From Candidatus Flexicrinis affinis (GTDB taxonomy: Bacteria; Chloroflexota; Anaerolineae; Aggregatilineales; Phototrophicaceae): a DNA stretch of 64,000 bases. Made by a program: the position numbers and the translations under genes. Below, piece after piece: positions 19,462-28,380 of the stretch; positions within the stretch are counted from its first letter, which is position 1; each line of letters opens with the position of its first letter. The stretch is taken from the NCBI GenBank assembly GCA_016716525.1, contig JADJWE010000002.1:310001-374000 (forward strand). The letters run 5' to 3'. The notes under the pieces were generated by a model. It saw only the letters and a list, made by a program, of their open reading frames with translations. It made no database searches and had not been told where the DNA came from.

Positions 19462-21502
19462 CCTAGACTCTATCGACAAGCTCGCGGCCGCGAACTTCGA
19501 CGGATATCTCGTACGGAAGGACCTGGTTCGTACGTTCAGCCGGCAGTTTCCGGTTCCAACTTATGTCGTTGAGTTCCTACTCGGCAGGTACTGCGCGAGC
19601 GTGAATGAAGAAGAAATCGAAGAAGGTCTTGAGATTGTTCAGCGGCAGCTGCAATCGAAAACTGTCAAGGCTGGCGAACAGGAGCTCTTCAAGTCTCATG
19701 CCCGGGAACAGGGCCAGATCAAACTCATTGACATCATCACAGCGAAGCTCGACTCAAGGACGGACACATACGTTGCGACCCTTCCAAGCCTTCAGCTCAA
19801 GGACGTTCGGATTGACCCAGAACTGGTCAGATCGAACGAACGAATGCTCACTGGAGGATTCTACGCTGAGATCACCCTCGGTTATGACGCTGCAATAGCT
19901 CAAGAAAAGCACGGACGTCCGTTCAGCATAGACAACCTTCGCGAGATTCAGCTCTCGAAGCGTGATGTGCTTGACGTTGTGGCAAGAGGACGCAGAGCCT
20001 TCAGCACATCAGAGTGGATCGATTTTCTGCTCAGGAGCATTGGGATCGAACCCGAAGGTCTAGGTGAGCGAGCAAGAACCGCATTCTTGTTGAGAATGGT
20101 GCCATTTGTTGAACGTAACTACAACTTGATCGAACTTGGGCCACGCGGCACGGGAAAGAGCCACCTTTTTCAACAGGTCTCTCCATACGCGCACCTCGTA
20201 TCTGGTGGGAAGGCAACGGTTGCGCAGATGTTCGTGAACAACGCGTCTGGTCAACGAGGCTTGGTTAGTCAATACGATGTCGTCTGCTTTGACGAAATCT
20301 CGGGAATTTCGTTCGATCAGAAGGACGGCGTGAACATTCTCAAGGGCTATATGGAATCAGGCGAATTCAGTCGCGGCAAAGAGAGCATTCGGGCCGACGG
20401 CAGCATCGTTATGGTTGGCAACTTCGATGTTGATGTTGAGCATCAGCAACGTGTGGGCCATCTCTTTGGTCCGCTCCCGCCGGAGATGCGCAACGACACC
20501 GCATTCATGGATCGTGTTCATTCGTTTCTTCCGGGTTGGGATGTACCCAAGATTGGGAAGAGCTTGCTCACAAACCACTTTGGATTGGTGAGTGATTTCC
20601 TCTCGGAGGTTTGGTCGTCGCTCAGAAGCCATAGCTACGTGTCCGCGGTTCACAGTCGCGTCCACTTTGGCGGAGCATTAAGCGGGCGCGACACAAATTC
20701 AGTCAACAAGACGATCAGTGGACTGCTGAAGCTTGTCTTCCCTAGCTCAATAGACCTTCTGAGCGAAGAAGATCTGGAGTGGGCAACGCGCGTCGCGTTG
20801 GAATCTCGGCGGCGTGTGAAAGAACAACAGAAGCGAATCGGTGCAACTGAGTTTCGAAACACTCATTTCAGTTACGTGGTTGGGTCGGACGGAATCGAAA
20901 AGTTCGTGAGTACCCCAGAGCTACAGAGCGAGAACAGCATAGGTTCAGACCCGTTGGAACCTGGCCAGGTTTGGGCAATTAGTGATGGTGGGCCTGATGA
21001 GCATCCTGGTCTATTTCGAATTGAGGTCACAGAAGGACCTGGGACAGGTGTCAGGATACTGAACAAGCCCACGCCACCGGCTTTTCGAGAGAGTATCGGC
21101 TATGCAGAGCAGAACCTATACGCACGTGCGCGGCAGTTGGTCGGTGATAAAGACCCTCGGCAACACGAGTTTTCGGTACAGTTGAGAGGATTTGATGCTG
21201 CCAAGTCCGGTGCGCGGACCGGTGTCGCGTCTCTTCTCGCCCTGTGCAGCGCGCTCTTGAGAAAGAGCATTCGCGGTGGGCTTGTTATGGTAGGAGAGAT
21301 TAATCTAGGGGGTTCGATCGAGCCGGTGGTAAATGCAGTCACCATCGCAGAAATCGCCGTCGAGAAAGGGGCGACGTCTCTCCTTCTGCCCGTATCTTGC
21401 CGCCGACAGTTGCTCGATCTCTCGGATGAAATGGCTACTCGAATCGACGTTCAGTTCTACTCTGATGCTCGCGACGCACTTCTTAAAGCATTGATCGAAT
21501 AG
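19454..21502 (+). CDS. brxL: BREX AAA+ Lon-like protein BrxL
   Basis: A 682-residue BrxL, last gene of the type 1 operon. The N-terminus (FDGYLVRKDLVRTF, VEFLLGRYC) and the AAA+ core are typical: Walker A ELGPRGTGKSH near residue 228, Walker B VVCFDEI near 276. The C-terminal Lon-like fold ends GGSIEPVVNAVTIAEIAVEK, but the Ser-Lys protease dyad is not evident (KSGARTG where Lon has a catalytic Ser), in line with BrxL acting as an MCM-like DNA motor rather than a protease. I prefer ATG 19454, with GGTGG eight bases before it, to GTG 19442. About 950 bases without a confident gene follow. Confidence 0.94.
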   Translation: MLDLDSIDKLAAANFDGYLVRKDLVRTFSRQFPVPTYVVEFLLGRYCASVNEEEIEEGLEIVQRQLQSKTVKAGEQELFKSHAREQGQIKLIDIITAKLDSRTDTYVATLPSLQLKDVRIDPELVRSNERMLTGGFYAEITLGYDAAIAQEKHGRPFSIDNLREIQLSKRDVLDVVARGRRAFSTSEWIDFLLRSIGIEPEGLGERARTAFLLRMVPFVERNYNLIELGPRGTGKSHLFQQVSPYAHLVSGGKATVAQMFVNNASGQRGLVSQYDVVCFDEISGISFDQKDGVNILKGYMESGEFSRGKESIRADGSIVMVGNFDVDVEHQQRVGHLFGPLPPEMRNDTAFMDRVHSFLPGWDVPKIGKSLLTNHFGLVSDFLSEVWSSLRSHSYVSAVHSRVHFGGALSGRDTNSVNKTISGLLKLVFPSSIDLLSEEDLEWATRVALESRRRVKEQQKRIGATEFRNTHFSYVVGSDGIEKFVSTPELQSENSIGSDPLEPGQVWAISDGGPDEHPGLFRIEVTEGPGTGVRILNKPTPPAFRESIGYAEQNLYARARQLVGDKDPRQHEFSVQLRGFDAAKSGARTGVASLLALCSALLRKSIRGGLVMVGEINLGGSIEPVVNAVTIAEIAVEKGATSLLLPVSCRRQLLDLSDEMATRIDVQFYSDARDALLKALIE

Positions 21503-22245
21503 ACGTTGCGCTCTGCCCCAAGAGCAGGCTGAGTCACTTTGGCCAACCCATGCGCCAAGGCCGCGTCATCGCTACTACAGGTCATCTGTAATGCATGTAG
21601 CAGCCTCAATCTCGAAACTATAGCCGTCCATCCCCGCTTCCCAGCCTCGAACTCGCGTCGCACTACATTTCTTGTGCGACGTCAAAGACGGTTTTCGGGT
21701 CTTTGGCAACGATTTCCCCTTGTTGACTCCCCTAATGTGACTCTGATAGACTCATAGCAATTCTTATAGTACTTATGCAATTCATCTCAACCACACTGCA
21801 AGCACTTTGGCTCTTGAATCGTAGCCGCGACCTCATGCGCCTGCACCGATGGGCCCTACGCAAGCGGCTTTATCCTCAGGCGAACTACTACGCATCACTG
21901 GCTGCCAGTTCGGAGTCTGGCCTCATCCGGATTCAATCGGCGGCGCCCTCAGCCATTGCGATCGCTCGTGTAATTCACTGGATCAACGGGCTGCTGTTTC
22001 CTGCACCGCGCTATCCGAGACGGGGCCTTGCCGACTTATATCGAGTGAAGCGTGGGTTGACGAGAATCCAAACACCCTATAATAGTGAATATACAATCGC
22101 ACGAATGCGGATCGCGTCATTGCGTTCGGCTGAGTCGATCGGCACGGCAAAGAAGATTGCCGGGAGCAATCCTGGCTTGGCTCATCGCGTGCTGCGGCGC
22201 TTGCCGGGCGGTCAGGCTGTACGCACGCAGTAGGCAAATTCGACC
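21503..22245. other. Intergenic region between BREX and recombinase modules
   Basis: About 740 bases with no gene I can support. One open frame of 152 codons (21775-22233) has no recognisable motif, a basic unstructured look and an internal promoter-like sequence, so I do not call it. A candidate promoter for the recombinase module is at 22057-22083. I see no tRNA and no obvious attachment site. Confidence 0.5.
22057..22083 (+). promoter_or_regulatory. Candidate sigma-70-type promoter
   Basis: TTGACG at 22057-22062 and a perfect TATAAT at 22078-22083, with a 15-base spacer (slightly short). It lies about 160 bases upstream of the small gene that precedes the first serine recombinase, so it could drive both. 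Confidence 0.45.
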
Positions 22246-22485
22246 ATGAAGACTTCTCAACCAAGACGGTCACACCAGCGCATCTATCTGCCGCCGAAAG
22301 CAGCGGTGTTTGACGAGCTCGCACGCCGAACCTGCCTTGAGCTCTCAAGACAGGGTAGCGTCGCCTACTCGGAGCCAGAAACGATCGATGATCTCAGTCG
22401 CTTTTTGAAGTCAGTAGCGCAAGTCACGGCCAATACGCTGTCTTCGAAACTACATCAGTGGAAGGTAAACCGAGTATGTCCCTGA
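22246..22485 (+). CDS. Small protein preceding serine recombinase
   Basis: A 79-residue basic protein overlapping the recombinase start by ten bases. By eye it resembles the 72-residue product encoded before the second recombinase on the other strand: both have Y-[LV]-P-P near the N-terminus, a conserved Cys-x-x-[LK]-L helix, a SE[PT] segment and a FL helix. The shared position and pattern suggest a companion of this recombinase group, possibly a directionality or DNA-binding accessory factor. No named domain was recognised. Confidence 0.6.
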   Translation: MKTSQPRRSHQRIYLPPKAAVFDELARRTCLELSRQGSVAYSEPETIDDLSRFLKSVAQVTANTLSSKLHQWKVNRVCP

Positions 22486-24236
22486 AAAAGACCTTGAAGT
22501 CAGATGGTCGTACTACTGCGCTGTGTTACGTTCGTCAGTCGTGGACGCGCACGCCTGAAGATCAAGACAGTCCTGACCGTCAGAAGTCGAACATTCAGGC
22601 GGTATGCGACCTACACGGTTGGACAGCTGAATGGTATGTCGACGCTGAGGGGCACAAGACAGGAACAAAGGTCACCAATCGGCCTGGCTGGCTGGCGCTT
22701 GAGGCGCGGCTCAAGGATGCTGATGTTGTAGCGATCGTTGCTAACGACCTGGCACGCCTTCATCGCAAAGGCTGGCGGATTGGAAACCTGCTCGACTTCG
22801 CCGATGAACACGGAGTCAAGCTGGTTCTGGCTGCTCCCGGCAAGCAAATGGACTTCTCGACGCCGCAGGGCCGAGCATTGGCTCAAATGAGCGCTATCTT
22901 CGATGAGTGGTATGCGATCGACATTTCGCAGAGAGCGAAGGACATGATCGCCCACCGCAAACGGAATGGGAAAAGCATGGGCTTGCCGCCTTTCGGTACG
23001 ATCCGCGACAAGGACGGCTATCTTACGCCGTCGCCTGATGGTGCATGGCTGCTTCCAGACGGATCGTTTGTCAATGCAACCAGCGATGCGCGGCCCGATC
23101 CGGCTGCGATCTGGCGAGGATACTATGATGCGGCAGGGCGTGTGCTTGATCTCTACTCCCAGGGCTCAGCCGGTCTCGACACAATCGCCTACACAATGCA
23201 GATCGAGGGCTGGGCGTTCCGGGATCGTGAAGGCAGCCCTGCTCCGTTCGAAGGGGACGATGTGCGCCGCATCGTTGCCAACTGGGCCGAATATGGTGGA
23301 TACGTTTACCAGGCGCGTGCTAGGGAGCGTCACCCCCATGATCACGATTTGTCGAAGATCAACCTGATCGAAGAGCGTGCGGTCTTCCCCATCGAGCTGC
23401 TATACAAGGTCGGTGAAATTCGACGCCGGCGCACAATGCGACGAGTCGGAAGCTATGGTCTGAAGAAGAATGCCCATCCCTACCCGCTCCAGGGCCTCGT
23501 ATACTGCGCCCACTGTGAGAGGAAAGCCACAGCCAAGCAGAATCCGAAACTTCGTTCGCGGCTAGGTGGCCATACCAACAATGCGGGTACGGTCCATCGA
23601 TATCGCCATAAGCCTGGCAGCTTGTGCGGATGCAAAGCGCGGACGGTCAAGGCAGAATTCGTCGAGCGTGACTTCCTTCGACTCCTCCAGATGCTGACGG
23701 TCGACACTGCCCAGATCGATCTCATGACCGAACTAGGTATCCAGCTCATGCGGCTCGACACACCCTCAGACGAACTCGATCTCGAAGCCCAAAAGCGGGC
23801 CGCGATCGCCAGGTGTCAACGTAAAATCGACGCGGCCGTGACTCTCTTTGGCGAGGGACGCATTGACAAGGACGAATATCATCGGCGCATTGAGCAGAAC
23901 GAGCGCGAAATTGCTCACTGGGAGGCACGTACAACCGATACCGAGAAGATCGGCCTAGAACTAGCGGTGTGCATCGAAGCTGTCAACAAGATCGCGACGT
24001 TGTGGGAAGCAGGGAGCGACGAGGACAAGCAGGGCCTCGTGCGCTCGCTGTTCCACTACATCGTGTACGACCTGGATGCCCAGCAGATCGTCGGCTTCCG
24101 CCTGAAGCCGTGGGCAGATCGGTTCATCACGCTACGCGGCAACCTTGATGACGTCAAGGTCAACGGTGGAGCCGGCGTGGAATGTAATGCAGAGGGGCAA
24201 AGTCCCGTTGGGGTCACTGCTGTACCCAGCCCTTGA
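22476..24236 (+). CDS. Large serine recombinase 1
   Basis: A 586-residue site-specific recombinase of the large serine family. The N-terminal resolvase domain has the catalytic Ser in LCYVRQSWTRT (about residue 20), VANDLARLHRKGWRIG and DFSTPQGRALAQMSAIFDEW. A recombinase domain follows (about 170-290), then a zinc-ribbon-like region (VYCAHC near 345, SLCGC near 385) and a coiled-coil (about 420-480). ATG 22476 has GAAGG ten bases upstream and is preferred to GTG 22458. It would catalyse integration or excision of a mobile element. Its 3' end overlaps, on the opposite strand, the 3' end of recombinase 2; its stop lies within a strong terminator stem. Confidence 0.93.
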   Translation: MSLKKTLKSDGRTTALCYVRQSWTRTPEDQDSPDRQKSNIQAVCDLHGWTAEWYVDAEGHKTGTKVTNRPGWLALEARLKDADVVAIVANDLARLHRKGWRIGNLLDFADEHGVKLVLAAPGKQMDFSTPQGRALAQMSAIFDEWYAIDISQRAKDMIAHRKRNGKSMGLPPFGTIRDKDGYLTPSPDGAWLLPDGSFVNATSDARPDPAAIWRGYYDAAGRVLDLYSQGSAGLDTIAYTMQIEGWAFRDREGSPAPFEGDDVRRIVANWAEYGGYVYQARARERHPHDHDLSKINLIEERAVFPIELLYKVGEIRRRRTMRRVGSYGLKKNAHPYPLQGLVYCAHCERKATAKQNPKLRSRLGGHTNNAGTVHRYRHKPGSLCGCKARTVKAEFVERDFLRLLQMLTVDTAQIDLMTELGIQLMRLDTPSDELDLEAQKRAAIARCQRKIDAAVTLFGEGRIDKDEYHRRIEQNEREIAHWEARTTDTEKIGLELAVCIEAVNKIATLWEAGSDEDKQGLVRSLFHYIVYDLDAQQIVGFRLKPWADRFITLRGNLDDVKVNGGAGVECNAEGQSPVGVTAVPSP

Positions 24237-25957
24237 TTCCCCTCAAGGGCTGGTTTTTTGCCCCCACCCTGCTCCTGATCCGCATACAATGCAGCCCGCA
24301 GCGCGACAAACGTATCTGCCCAAGGCTTCAGCTTGAAGCCGGTGATGCGCTGCGTATCGAGATTGACGACGACTTCCTCGAATAAGCTGCGGACCAAGCC
24401 CTGCCGATCCTCGTCGCTGCCGATGCGCCATGATTGGGCGATCCGCTCGACAACTTCCTGGCACATGGTCAGCTCTAGCGCGACCCTGTCCGTTTCCGCG
24501 GTCCGTGCTTCCCAGTGCGCGATTTCGCGCTCATTCTGATCCTTGCGCCGCAGGTATTCCTCGCGAGAGATGTCGCCGTCTTCGAATAGGTATTGCGCTG
24601 CTGCGATCCGGCGATTGCACTTCGCGATCGCTGCCCGTTTCTCGGCCTCCACCTTCTCCCCGTACTGCGAGTCTTGGATACCGAGTGCCCGCACGTTGAG
24701 CAGCGCCATTGCCTCGACCTGCTCTGTATTCACCCACAGCAGCTCAATCAGCCGCCCGAAGTCATTTTCGATAATGTCGCGTCTGATTGACCGATTCTTG
24801 CAGCCACAGTTTAGCCCGTGCTTGTGCCGGTAGCGTCCATCCTGCGTCTTGTTCTTGCCACCGAGGCGGGTGCGCCGCTTTGGGTCCCTCGCAATTCCCG
24901 CCAGGAGATCGCAGTGATGACAGTACAGGAGACCGAGCAGTGGATAGGGATGCGTGTCCACGTGCTGACCATCGTCAATGGTGCGCACCAACGTTCGGTC
25001 ATACCGTGCTTTTCCGACACGGTACAACAGCTCAATCGGATACACTGCTCGATCAGGGTTCAACACGTAATTTTCCAGAGGGTATTTGTACGGGTGTCGT
25101 TCTTTCGCCCGAAGGGTGGAAACATGTCCACCGTACTCCGGCCAATTGGCGACAACACGACGGACCGCGTCGCTCTCGAATGCGATCGGATCTCCAGCCC
25201 GGTTGCGATAGGCCCAACCCTCCTTCTGCATCCGATACGCGACCTTATCAATGCCAATCATGCCGGTCGCGTAGAGCTCGAGCACCCGATATGCTGCCTC
25301 ATAGAATCCGCGCCAGACCGCACTTTCGGCTGGAGGCGCTTCGCCCGCTTTCCCTCTGACGAATGCTCCATCTGCGAGCAACCACGCCCCACTCTCTGTT
25401 GGAATCAGATATCCTTTTTCATCGCGCTTCGTTCCGAACGGCGGGATTCCAACCGTCTTGCCTTCGCTTTTGCGATACTGAATACTGTCTCGCGATCGCT
25501 GGCCGATATCTTTCGCATACCATTCATCGAACAGCGCGCCGACCTGCACCATCAAACGCCCCAACGGCGTCGAAAAGTCTATCTGCTTGCCCTGCGCCGC
25601 CAGCACCAGCTTGACTTCATGTTCATCCACGAAATCGAGCAGATCGCCGATACGCCAGCCCTTGCGGTGTAGCCGCGACAAATCGTTCGCAACCAGCGCG
25701 GCGATGTCCGGGTCGGCGAGGCGCGATTTCAGCGCAAGCCAACCCGGGCGGTTCTTTTCGGTCGTGCCACTCTTATGCCCTTCAGCATCCTCGTAGAACT
25801 CCGGTGTCCAGCCATTCTGTTCGCAGACGCGCAGAATGTTGGCCCGCTGCCGATCAGGGCTTTCTGAGTCCTTTGCTTCGCGTGTCCAGGACAGCCGGAT
25901 GTAACACAGCGCGATTGTGGGATCTTGTTTTGTGAGTTTAGTGGATTTGCCAGACAT
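24056..25957 (-). CDS. Large serine recombinase 2
   Basis: A 633-residue large serine recombinase, clearly a paralogue of recombinase 1 along its whole length: catalytic Ser in LCYIRLSWTRE, VANDLSRLHRKGWRIGDLLD, DFSTPLGRLMVQVGALFDEW, zinc-ribbon Cys in LYCHHC and LNCGC, and a coiled coil near residues 430-490. GGAG precedes ATG 25957. The family-like part ends around FKLKPWADTFVALRAALY; the last 70 or so residues are simply the antisense reading of the end of recombinase 1 and of its terminator, so this gene seems to have lost its own stop when the two were brought together. Confidence 0.92.
   Translation of the reverse strand: MSGKSTKLTKQDPTIALCYIRLSWTREAKDSESPDRQRANILRVCEQNGWTPEFYEDAEGHKSGTTEKNRPGWLALKSRLADPDIAALVANDLSRLHRKGWRIGDLLDFVDEHEVKLVLAAQGKQIDFSTPLGRLMVQVGALFDEWYAKDIGQRSRDSIQYRKSEGKTVGIPPFGTKRDEKGYLIPTESGAWLLADGAFVRGKAGEAPPAESAVWRGFYEAAYRVLELYATGMIGIDKVAYRMQKEGWAYRNRAGDPIAFESDAVRRVVANWPEYGGHVSTLRAKERHPYKYPLENYVLNPDRAVYPIELLYRVGKARYDRTLVRTIDDGQHVDTHPYPLLGLLYCHHCDLLAGIARDPKRRTRLGGKNKTQDGRYRHKHGLNCGCKNRSIRRDIIENDFGRLIELLWVNTEQVEAMALLNVRALGIQDSQYGEKVEAEKRAAIAKCNRRIAAAQYLFEDGDISREEYLRRKDQNEREIAHWEARTAETDRVALELTMCQEVVERIAQSWRIGSDEDRQGLVRSLFEEVVVNLDTQRITGFKLKPWADTFVALRAALYADQEQGGGKKPALEGNQGLGTAVTPTGLCPSALHSTPAPPLTLTSSRLPRSVMNRSAHGFRRKPTICWASRSYTM
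24226..24259 (+). terminator. Rho-independent terminator of recombinase 1
   Basis: An 11-bp perfect stem (24226-24236 with 24243-24253), loop TTCCCC, followed directly by six T. The stop codon of recombinase 1 is inside the left arm. It has no T-tract on the other strand, so it would not stop transcription of recombinase 2. Confidence 0.88.
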
Positions 25958-26122
25958 GGAAGCAGACTCCTAAACGTATACCAGCAGGTTCAAAATAGCG
26001 ACCGGCCTGACGGCATGATAGAGTCTGCTGCAGGTCGTTGCGCTAGGGACATAGTGCGGCGACTAGGACGGTATGGTGTTCGAGCATCATGCCGTCCGTT
26101 GATTTCCACACTGTACAGCCAG

Positions 26123-26341
26123 TCAACGACTGCTGTCAAACTGCGCCTTGGTTCGTCGCTTGGCTTCGATCGTCAGCAGGACATACAGGAATTCTGCGAA
26201 GCCAGTGACCGTTTCGGACTTCGTGAAATCGGCGTTTCTCGTCGTTTCCGCTAGCTTGTTGCACACAGCTTGCGCGAATGCCTTGACGTCATCGAGCGGC
26301 GGCGGGACATATTCGACTTTCTCTGGATTCGGTTGATCCAC
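26123..26341 (-). CDS. Small protein preceding serine recombinase 2
   Basis: A 72-residue acidic-to-neutral protein 165 bases upstream of recombinase 2 on the same strand. It shares a pattern with the 79-residue protein before recombinase 1 (Y-V-P-P, a Cys-containing helix, SET, EFL). No known domain was recognised. Likely an accessory factor of the recombinase; the pairing in both copies is the main evidence that the ORF is real. Confidence 0.55.
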   Translation of the reverse strand: MDQPNPEKVEYVPPPLDDVKAFAQAVCNKLAETTRNADFTKSETVTGFAEFLYVLLTIEAKRRTKAQFDSSR

Positions 26342-26793
26342 TGCGCCTCACTGTACAGCACTCTCAAAGCTGCGGTTGACGTCATCGCTTAGCGCAAGTG
26401 ACATCAAGACCGCGGTTTCAAGTGTTGCATAGTGAGCAGCCAGACCATGCGCAATTTTCGAGGTCCCGCTTAGCAGAATTGCGTCCCGGCTCTACGCGCC
26501 GTCAATTCCTCTGAAAGGACCGAAGGTTGCTAGCTGCCGCGGAGCGGTCCAAGACTGTCCCGAGTGAATGGTATCGAACCTAGCAGGGTTACGCCCGCTG
26601 TATATTGACACTGTGCAGAGCGCGGCGGAGTACAATGCTTCCGCGCCGCGCATGTGGAACGGCTACGCGTAGGTCGAGGGAAACGTGGTCAACCGGAGGA
26701 TTCGGGTGGGATGACAGCCGGCATCGCGGCGTGTTGAAACTGAACCATGTGGGTACAGTAGGCGACGATTGGTATCACACATGAAACCTCCCA
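26342..26793. other. Intergenic region with an RHS remnant
   Basis: No complete gene is supported. The only recognisable piece is a short stretch at 26612-26669 related to an RHS gene fragment further right. The rest shows no tRNA, repeat or clear promoter. The open frame on the minus strand at 26663-26914 runs through the remnant and the next gene and is not called. Confidence 0.5.
26612..26669 (+). pseudogene. RHS/YD-repeat remnant 1
   Basis: Codes for VQSAAEYNASAPRMWNGYA and then a stop. The first 20 or so bases nearly equal 27457-27480 (LQSAVEYDPSA) in remnant 2. Too short to be functional; a debris piece of an RHS-type gene. Confidence 0.5.
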
Positions 26794-27132
26794 ATGAAGC
26801 TGACGAACGCTGAACACGCCATCGTAGCGGCGCCCAAGATCCTATACCTGTTATCTGCGGAGAAGTCCGGCGGTAAGGACAAGTTCTTCGAGCGATCGGG
26901 CTTTTCTGTGGCACAATGGGAGGTGCTGCAAGCGGCAGTGCTGCAGCACGGTCAGGCGTACGACACGGTGAATGTCGTCACCACGGATTTCGGCGTGAAG
27001 TATGTTGTCGAAGGCAAGCTTTCGACCCCGGATGGACTCAATCCGTTCGTGCGTTCGATTTGGCAGATCGACCACGGGGAGACGGTTCCACGGTTTGTAA
27101 CCGCCTATCCAGTGCAGGAGAAAACACGATGA
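26794..27132 (+). CDS. DUF6883-like protein
   Basis: A 112-residue protein similar to my memory of DUF6883: it opens LTNAEHAIVAAPKILYLL, has KFFERSGFSVAQWEVLQAAV and ends with NPFVRSIWQIDHGE and PRFVTAYPV. These domains occur alone or as C-terminal tips of RHS-type polymorphic toxins and are often followed by a DUF4926 gene. That is the case here, with ATGA overlap to the next gene, and RHS remnants on both sides support a detached toxin/immunity cassette. Toxin activity is not established. Confidence 0.75.
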   Translation: MKLTNAEHAIVAAPKILYLLSAEKSGGKDKFFERSGFSVAQWEVLQAAVLQHGQAYDTVNVVTTDFGVKYVVEGKLSTPDGLNPFVRSIWQIDHGETVPRFVTAYPVQEKTR

Positions 27133-27365
27133 TCCCGGAGTTTGAGCGTGCCGTCCTGCTTGAGGACATTCCCGAACTCGGATTCAAGGCTGGCGATATC
27201 GGCGTAGTGGTCGATATTCACCGTGGTGGCGCGGGCTATGAGTTGGAAATGATGACGGCAGATGGACATACGCTGGATGTGATCACTGTTCATGCGCATC
27301 AGATCCGCGCTGTCACGCGTCGGGACATGCTGCACGTACGCGAAGTGGAATCCGGCGCAGCTTAG
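27129..27365 (+). CDS. DUF4926-like protein
   Basis: A 78-residue protein overlapping the previous gene by four bases. It has the DUF4926 pattern: VLLEDIPELGFKAGDIGVVV, then YELEMMTADGHTLDVITV and a final HQIRAV. The fold is expected to be a small SH3-like beta barrel. DUF4926 commonly follows DUF6883-type genes and may be the immunity or antidote partner. The pairing is known from gene neighbourhoods; the function is inference. Confidence 0.78.
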   Translation: MIPEFERAVLLEDIPELGFKAGDIGVVVDIHRGGAGYELEMMTADGHTLDVITVHAHQIRAVTRRDMLHVREVESGAA

Positions 27366-27440
27366 ATACATTCGCCCAACGCAACCCGGACGCGTCGTGC
27401 GACTGGATGCTGCAACACGGCTTGGGGGAGCGTACGCGGC

Positions 27441-27656
27441 GTGTTCGACGGGATGCTGCAGAGCGCGGTGGAGTACGATCCGTCCGCGTCAGCGCTTGTG
27501 GCGCTAGCCGGAACCGCGTATGGCTTCACCTGCGAGCTGACCGACGGCAACGGGTTGGTGTATCTGCGTGCGCGGTATCTAGCGCCGGGGCTCGGCACAT
27601 TCGCCTCGCGCGATCCGTGGCGGGGGAGAGCCGTCAATCGGGGTCGTCCCGGCTAA
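27441..27656 (+). pseudogene. RHS/YD-repeat remnant 2
   Basis: A 71-codon open piece with the end of the RHS core: LTDGNGLVYLRARYLAPGLG, then TFASRDPWRG, equal in pattern to the typical YLRARYYDPxLGRFxSRDP motif that precedes the variable toxin tip. No upstream RHS gene remains and the tip after the core stops quickly. It is a leftover of a tip-exchange or deletion event. Confidence 0.8.
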
Positions 27657-27702
27657 ACAGTGCTACAATCTGAGTCGTCCGCTTTGGATGAGGATCACGT
27701 CT

Positions 27703-27960
27703 ATGCAGACTGCACCGCCCAGATCGGCATTTGGTGAAGTGACCGATTTCCTCGCCACCAATCCCACGCCTGAGGAAATTCTCGCCTACACGCTGTCCGA
27801 TTCGCTCCAAGCGCGTGCGGAAGAACTGCTTGAACTTCATGGTGAAGGGCAGCTGACGCCCGAGCAGCACGACGAGATGATGGACTTGGTTCGGATCGAT
27901 ACCATTCTTCAACTGCTCAAAGCGAAGACGAAACGTAGACTTCAGGCTGCATCTGAATGA
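27703..27960 (+). CDS. Small protein paired with HNH nuclease
   Basis: An 85-residue helical protein with the sequence FLATNPTPEEILAYTLSDSL in its middle and LLKAKTKRR near the end. Proteins of this look regularly stand before HNH endonuclease genes in Chloroflexota and cyanobacteria, as I recall. I prefer ATG 27703, which has GAGGA eight bases upstream, to ATG 27688. The stop overlaps the start of the HNH gene by four bases. Possible antidote or targeting partner of the nuclease; not proven. Confidence 0.7.
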   Translation: MQTAPPRSAFGEVTDFLATNPTPEEILAYTLSDSLQARAEELLELHGEGQLTPEQHDEMMDLVRIDTILQLLKAKTKRRLQAASE

Positions 27961-28367
27961 CGGTACCGCGGGCCGTTCGAGAGCGCGTGCGCGAGCGTGC
28001 ACGCGGGTGCTGTGAGTATTGCCGCCTTGCAAGTGACAGTGCACCGGTACGCTTCCATGTCGACCACATCATACCTGTAAAGCACGGCGGCACGGATGCC
28101 ATGGACAATCTGTGCCTCGCTTGCTTCAGTTGCAACGCGTACATACGACACGATCTTGCCGGCTTCGATCCCGACAGAGGTCAAGTCGCACGCCTGTCTG
28201 ATCCTCGCGCATCACAATGGACTGACCATTTTCGCCTTGAGTTGGATATGCGAATCCTTGGTCTGACGCCTCATGGCCGCGCAACGGTGCGAGTGCTTCA
28301 ATTCAATCTGCAAGAACGCATTGAGAGTCGACAGGAACTCGCCCTAACCGGCGAGTATCCTTGCTAA
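27957..28367 (+). CDS. HNH endonuclease
   Basis: A 136-residue stand-alone HNH nuclease. The zinc and catalytic residues are visible: CEYC near residue 19, HVDHIIPVKHGG (catalytic His) near 40, NLCLACFSCN (second Cys pair and Asn) near 55. It cuts DNA in a metal-dependent way in other members. The C-terminal half (ASQWTDHFRLEL, AT VRVLQFN) is typical of the long HNH version. It is co-translated with the small gene in front. It lies between two RHS remnants, so it could also have been a toxin tip or an unrelated genomic island gene. Confidence 0.88.
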   Translation: MTVPRAVRERVRERARGCCEYCRLASDSAPVRFHVDHIIPVKHGGTDAMDNLCLACFSCNAYIRHDLAGFDPDRGQVARLSDPRASQWTDHFRLELDMRILGLTPHGRATVRVLQFNLQERIESRQELALTGEYPC

Positions 28368-28380
28368 GCGCGATCAGCAC

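Noticed and set aside
21775..22233. Open frame of 152 codons upstream of the first recombinase
   Set aside because: No recognisable motif, strongly basic composition, and a promoter-like TTGACG/TATAAT inside it. No ribosome binding site fits ATG 21775.
26400..26600. Possible tRNA or attachment site next to recombinase 2
   Set aside because: I looked for a cloverleaf and a T-arm sequence and found no folding that fits a tRNA.
26663..26914. Minus-strand open frame of 83 codons
   Set aside because: It covers an RHS remnant and the start of the DUF6883 gene on the other strand and shows no protein-like pattern.
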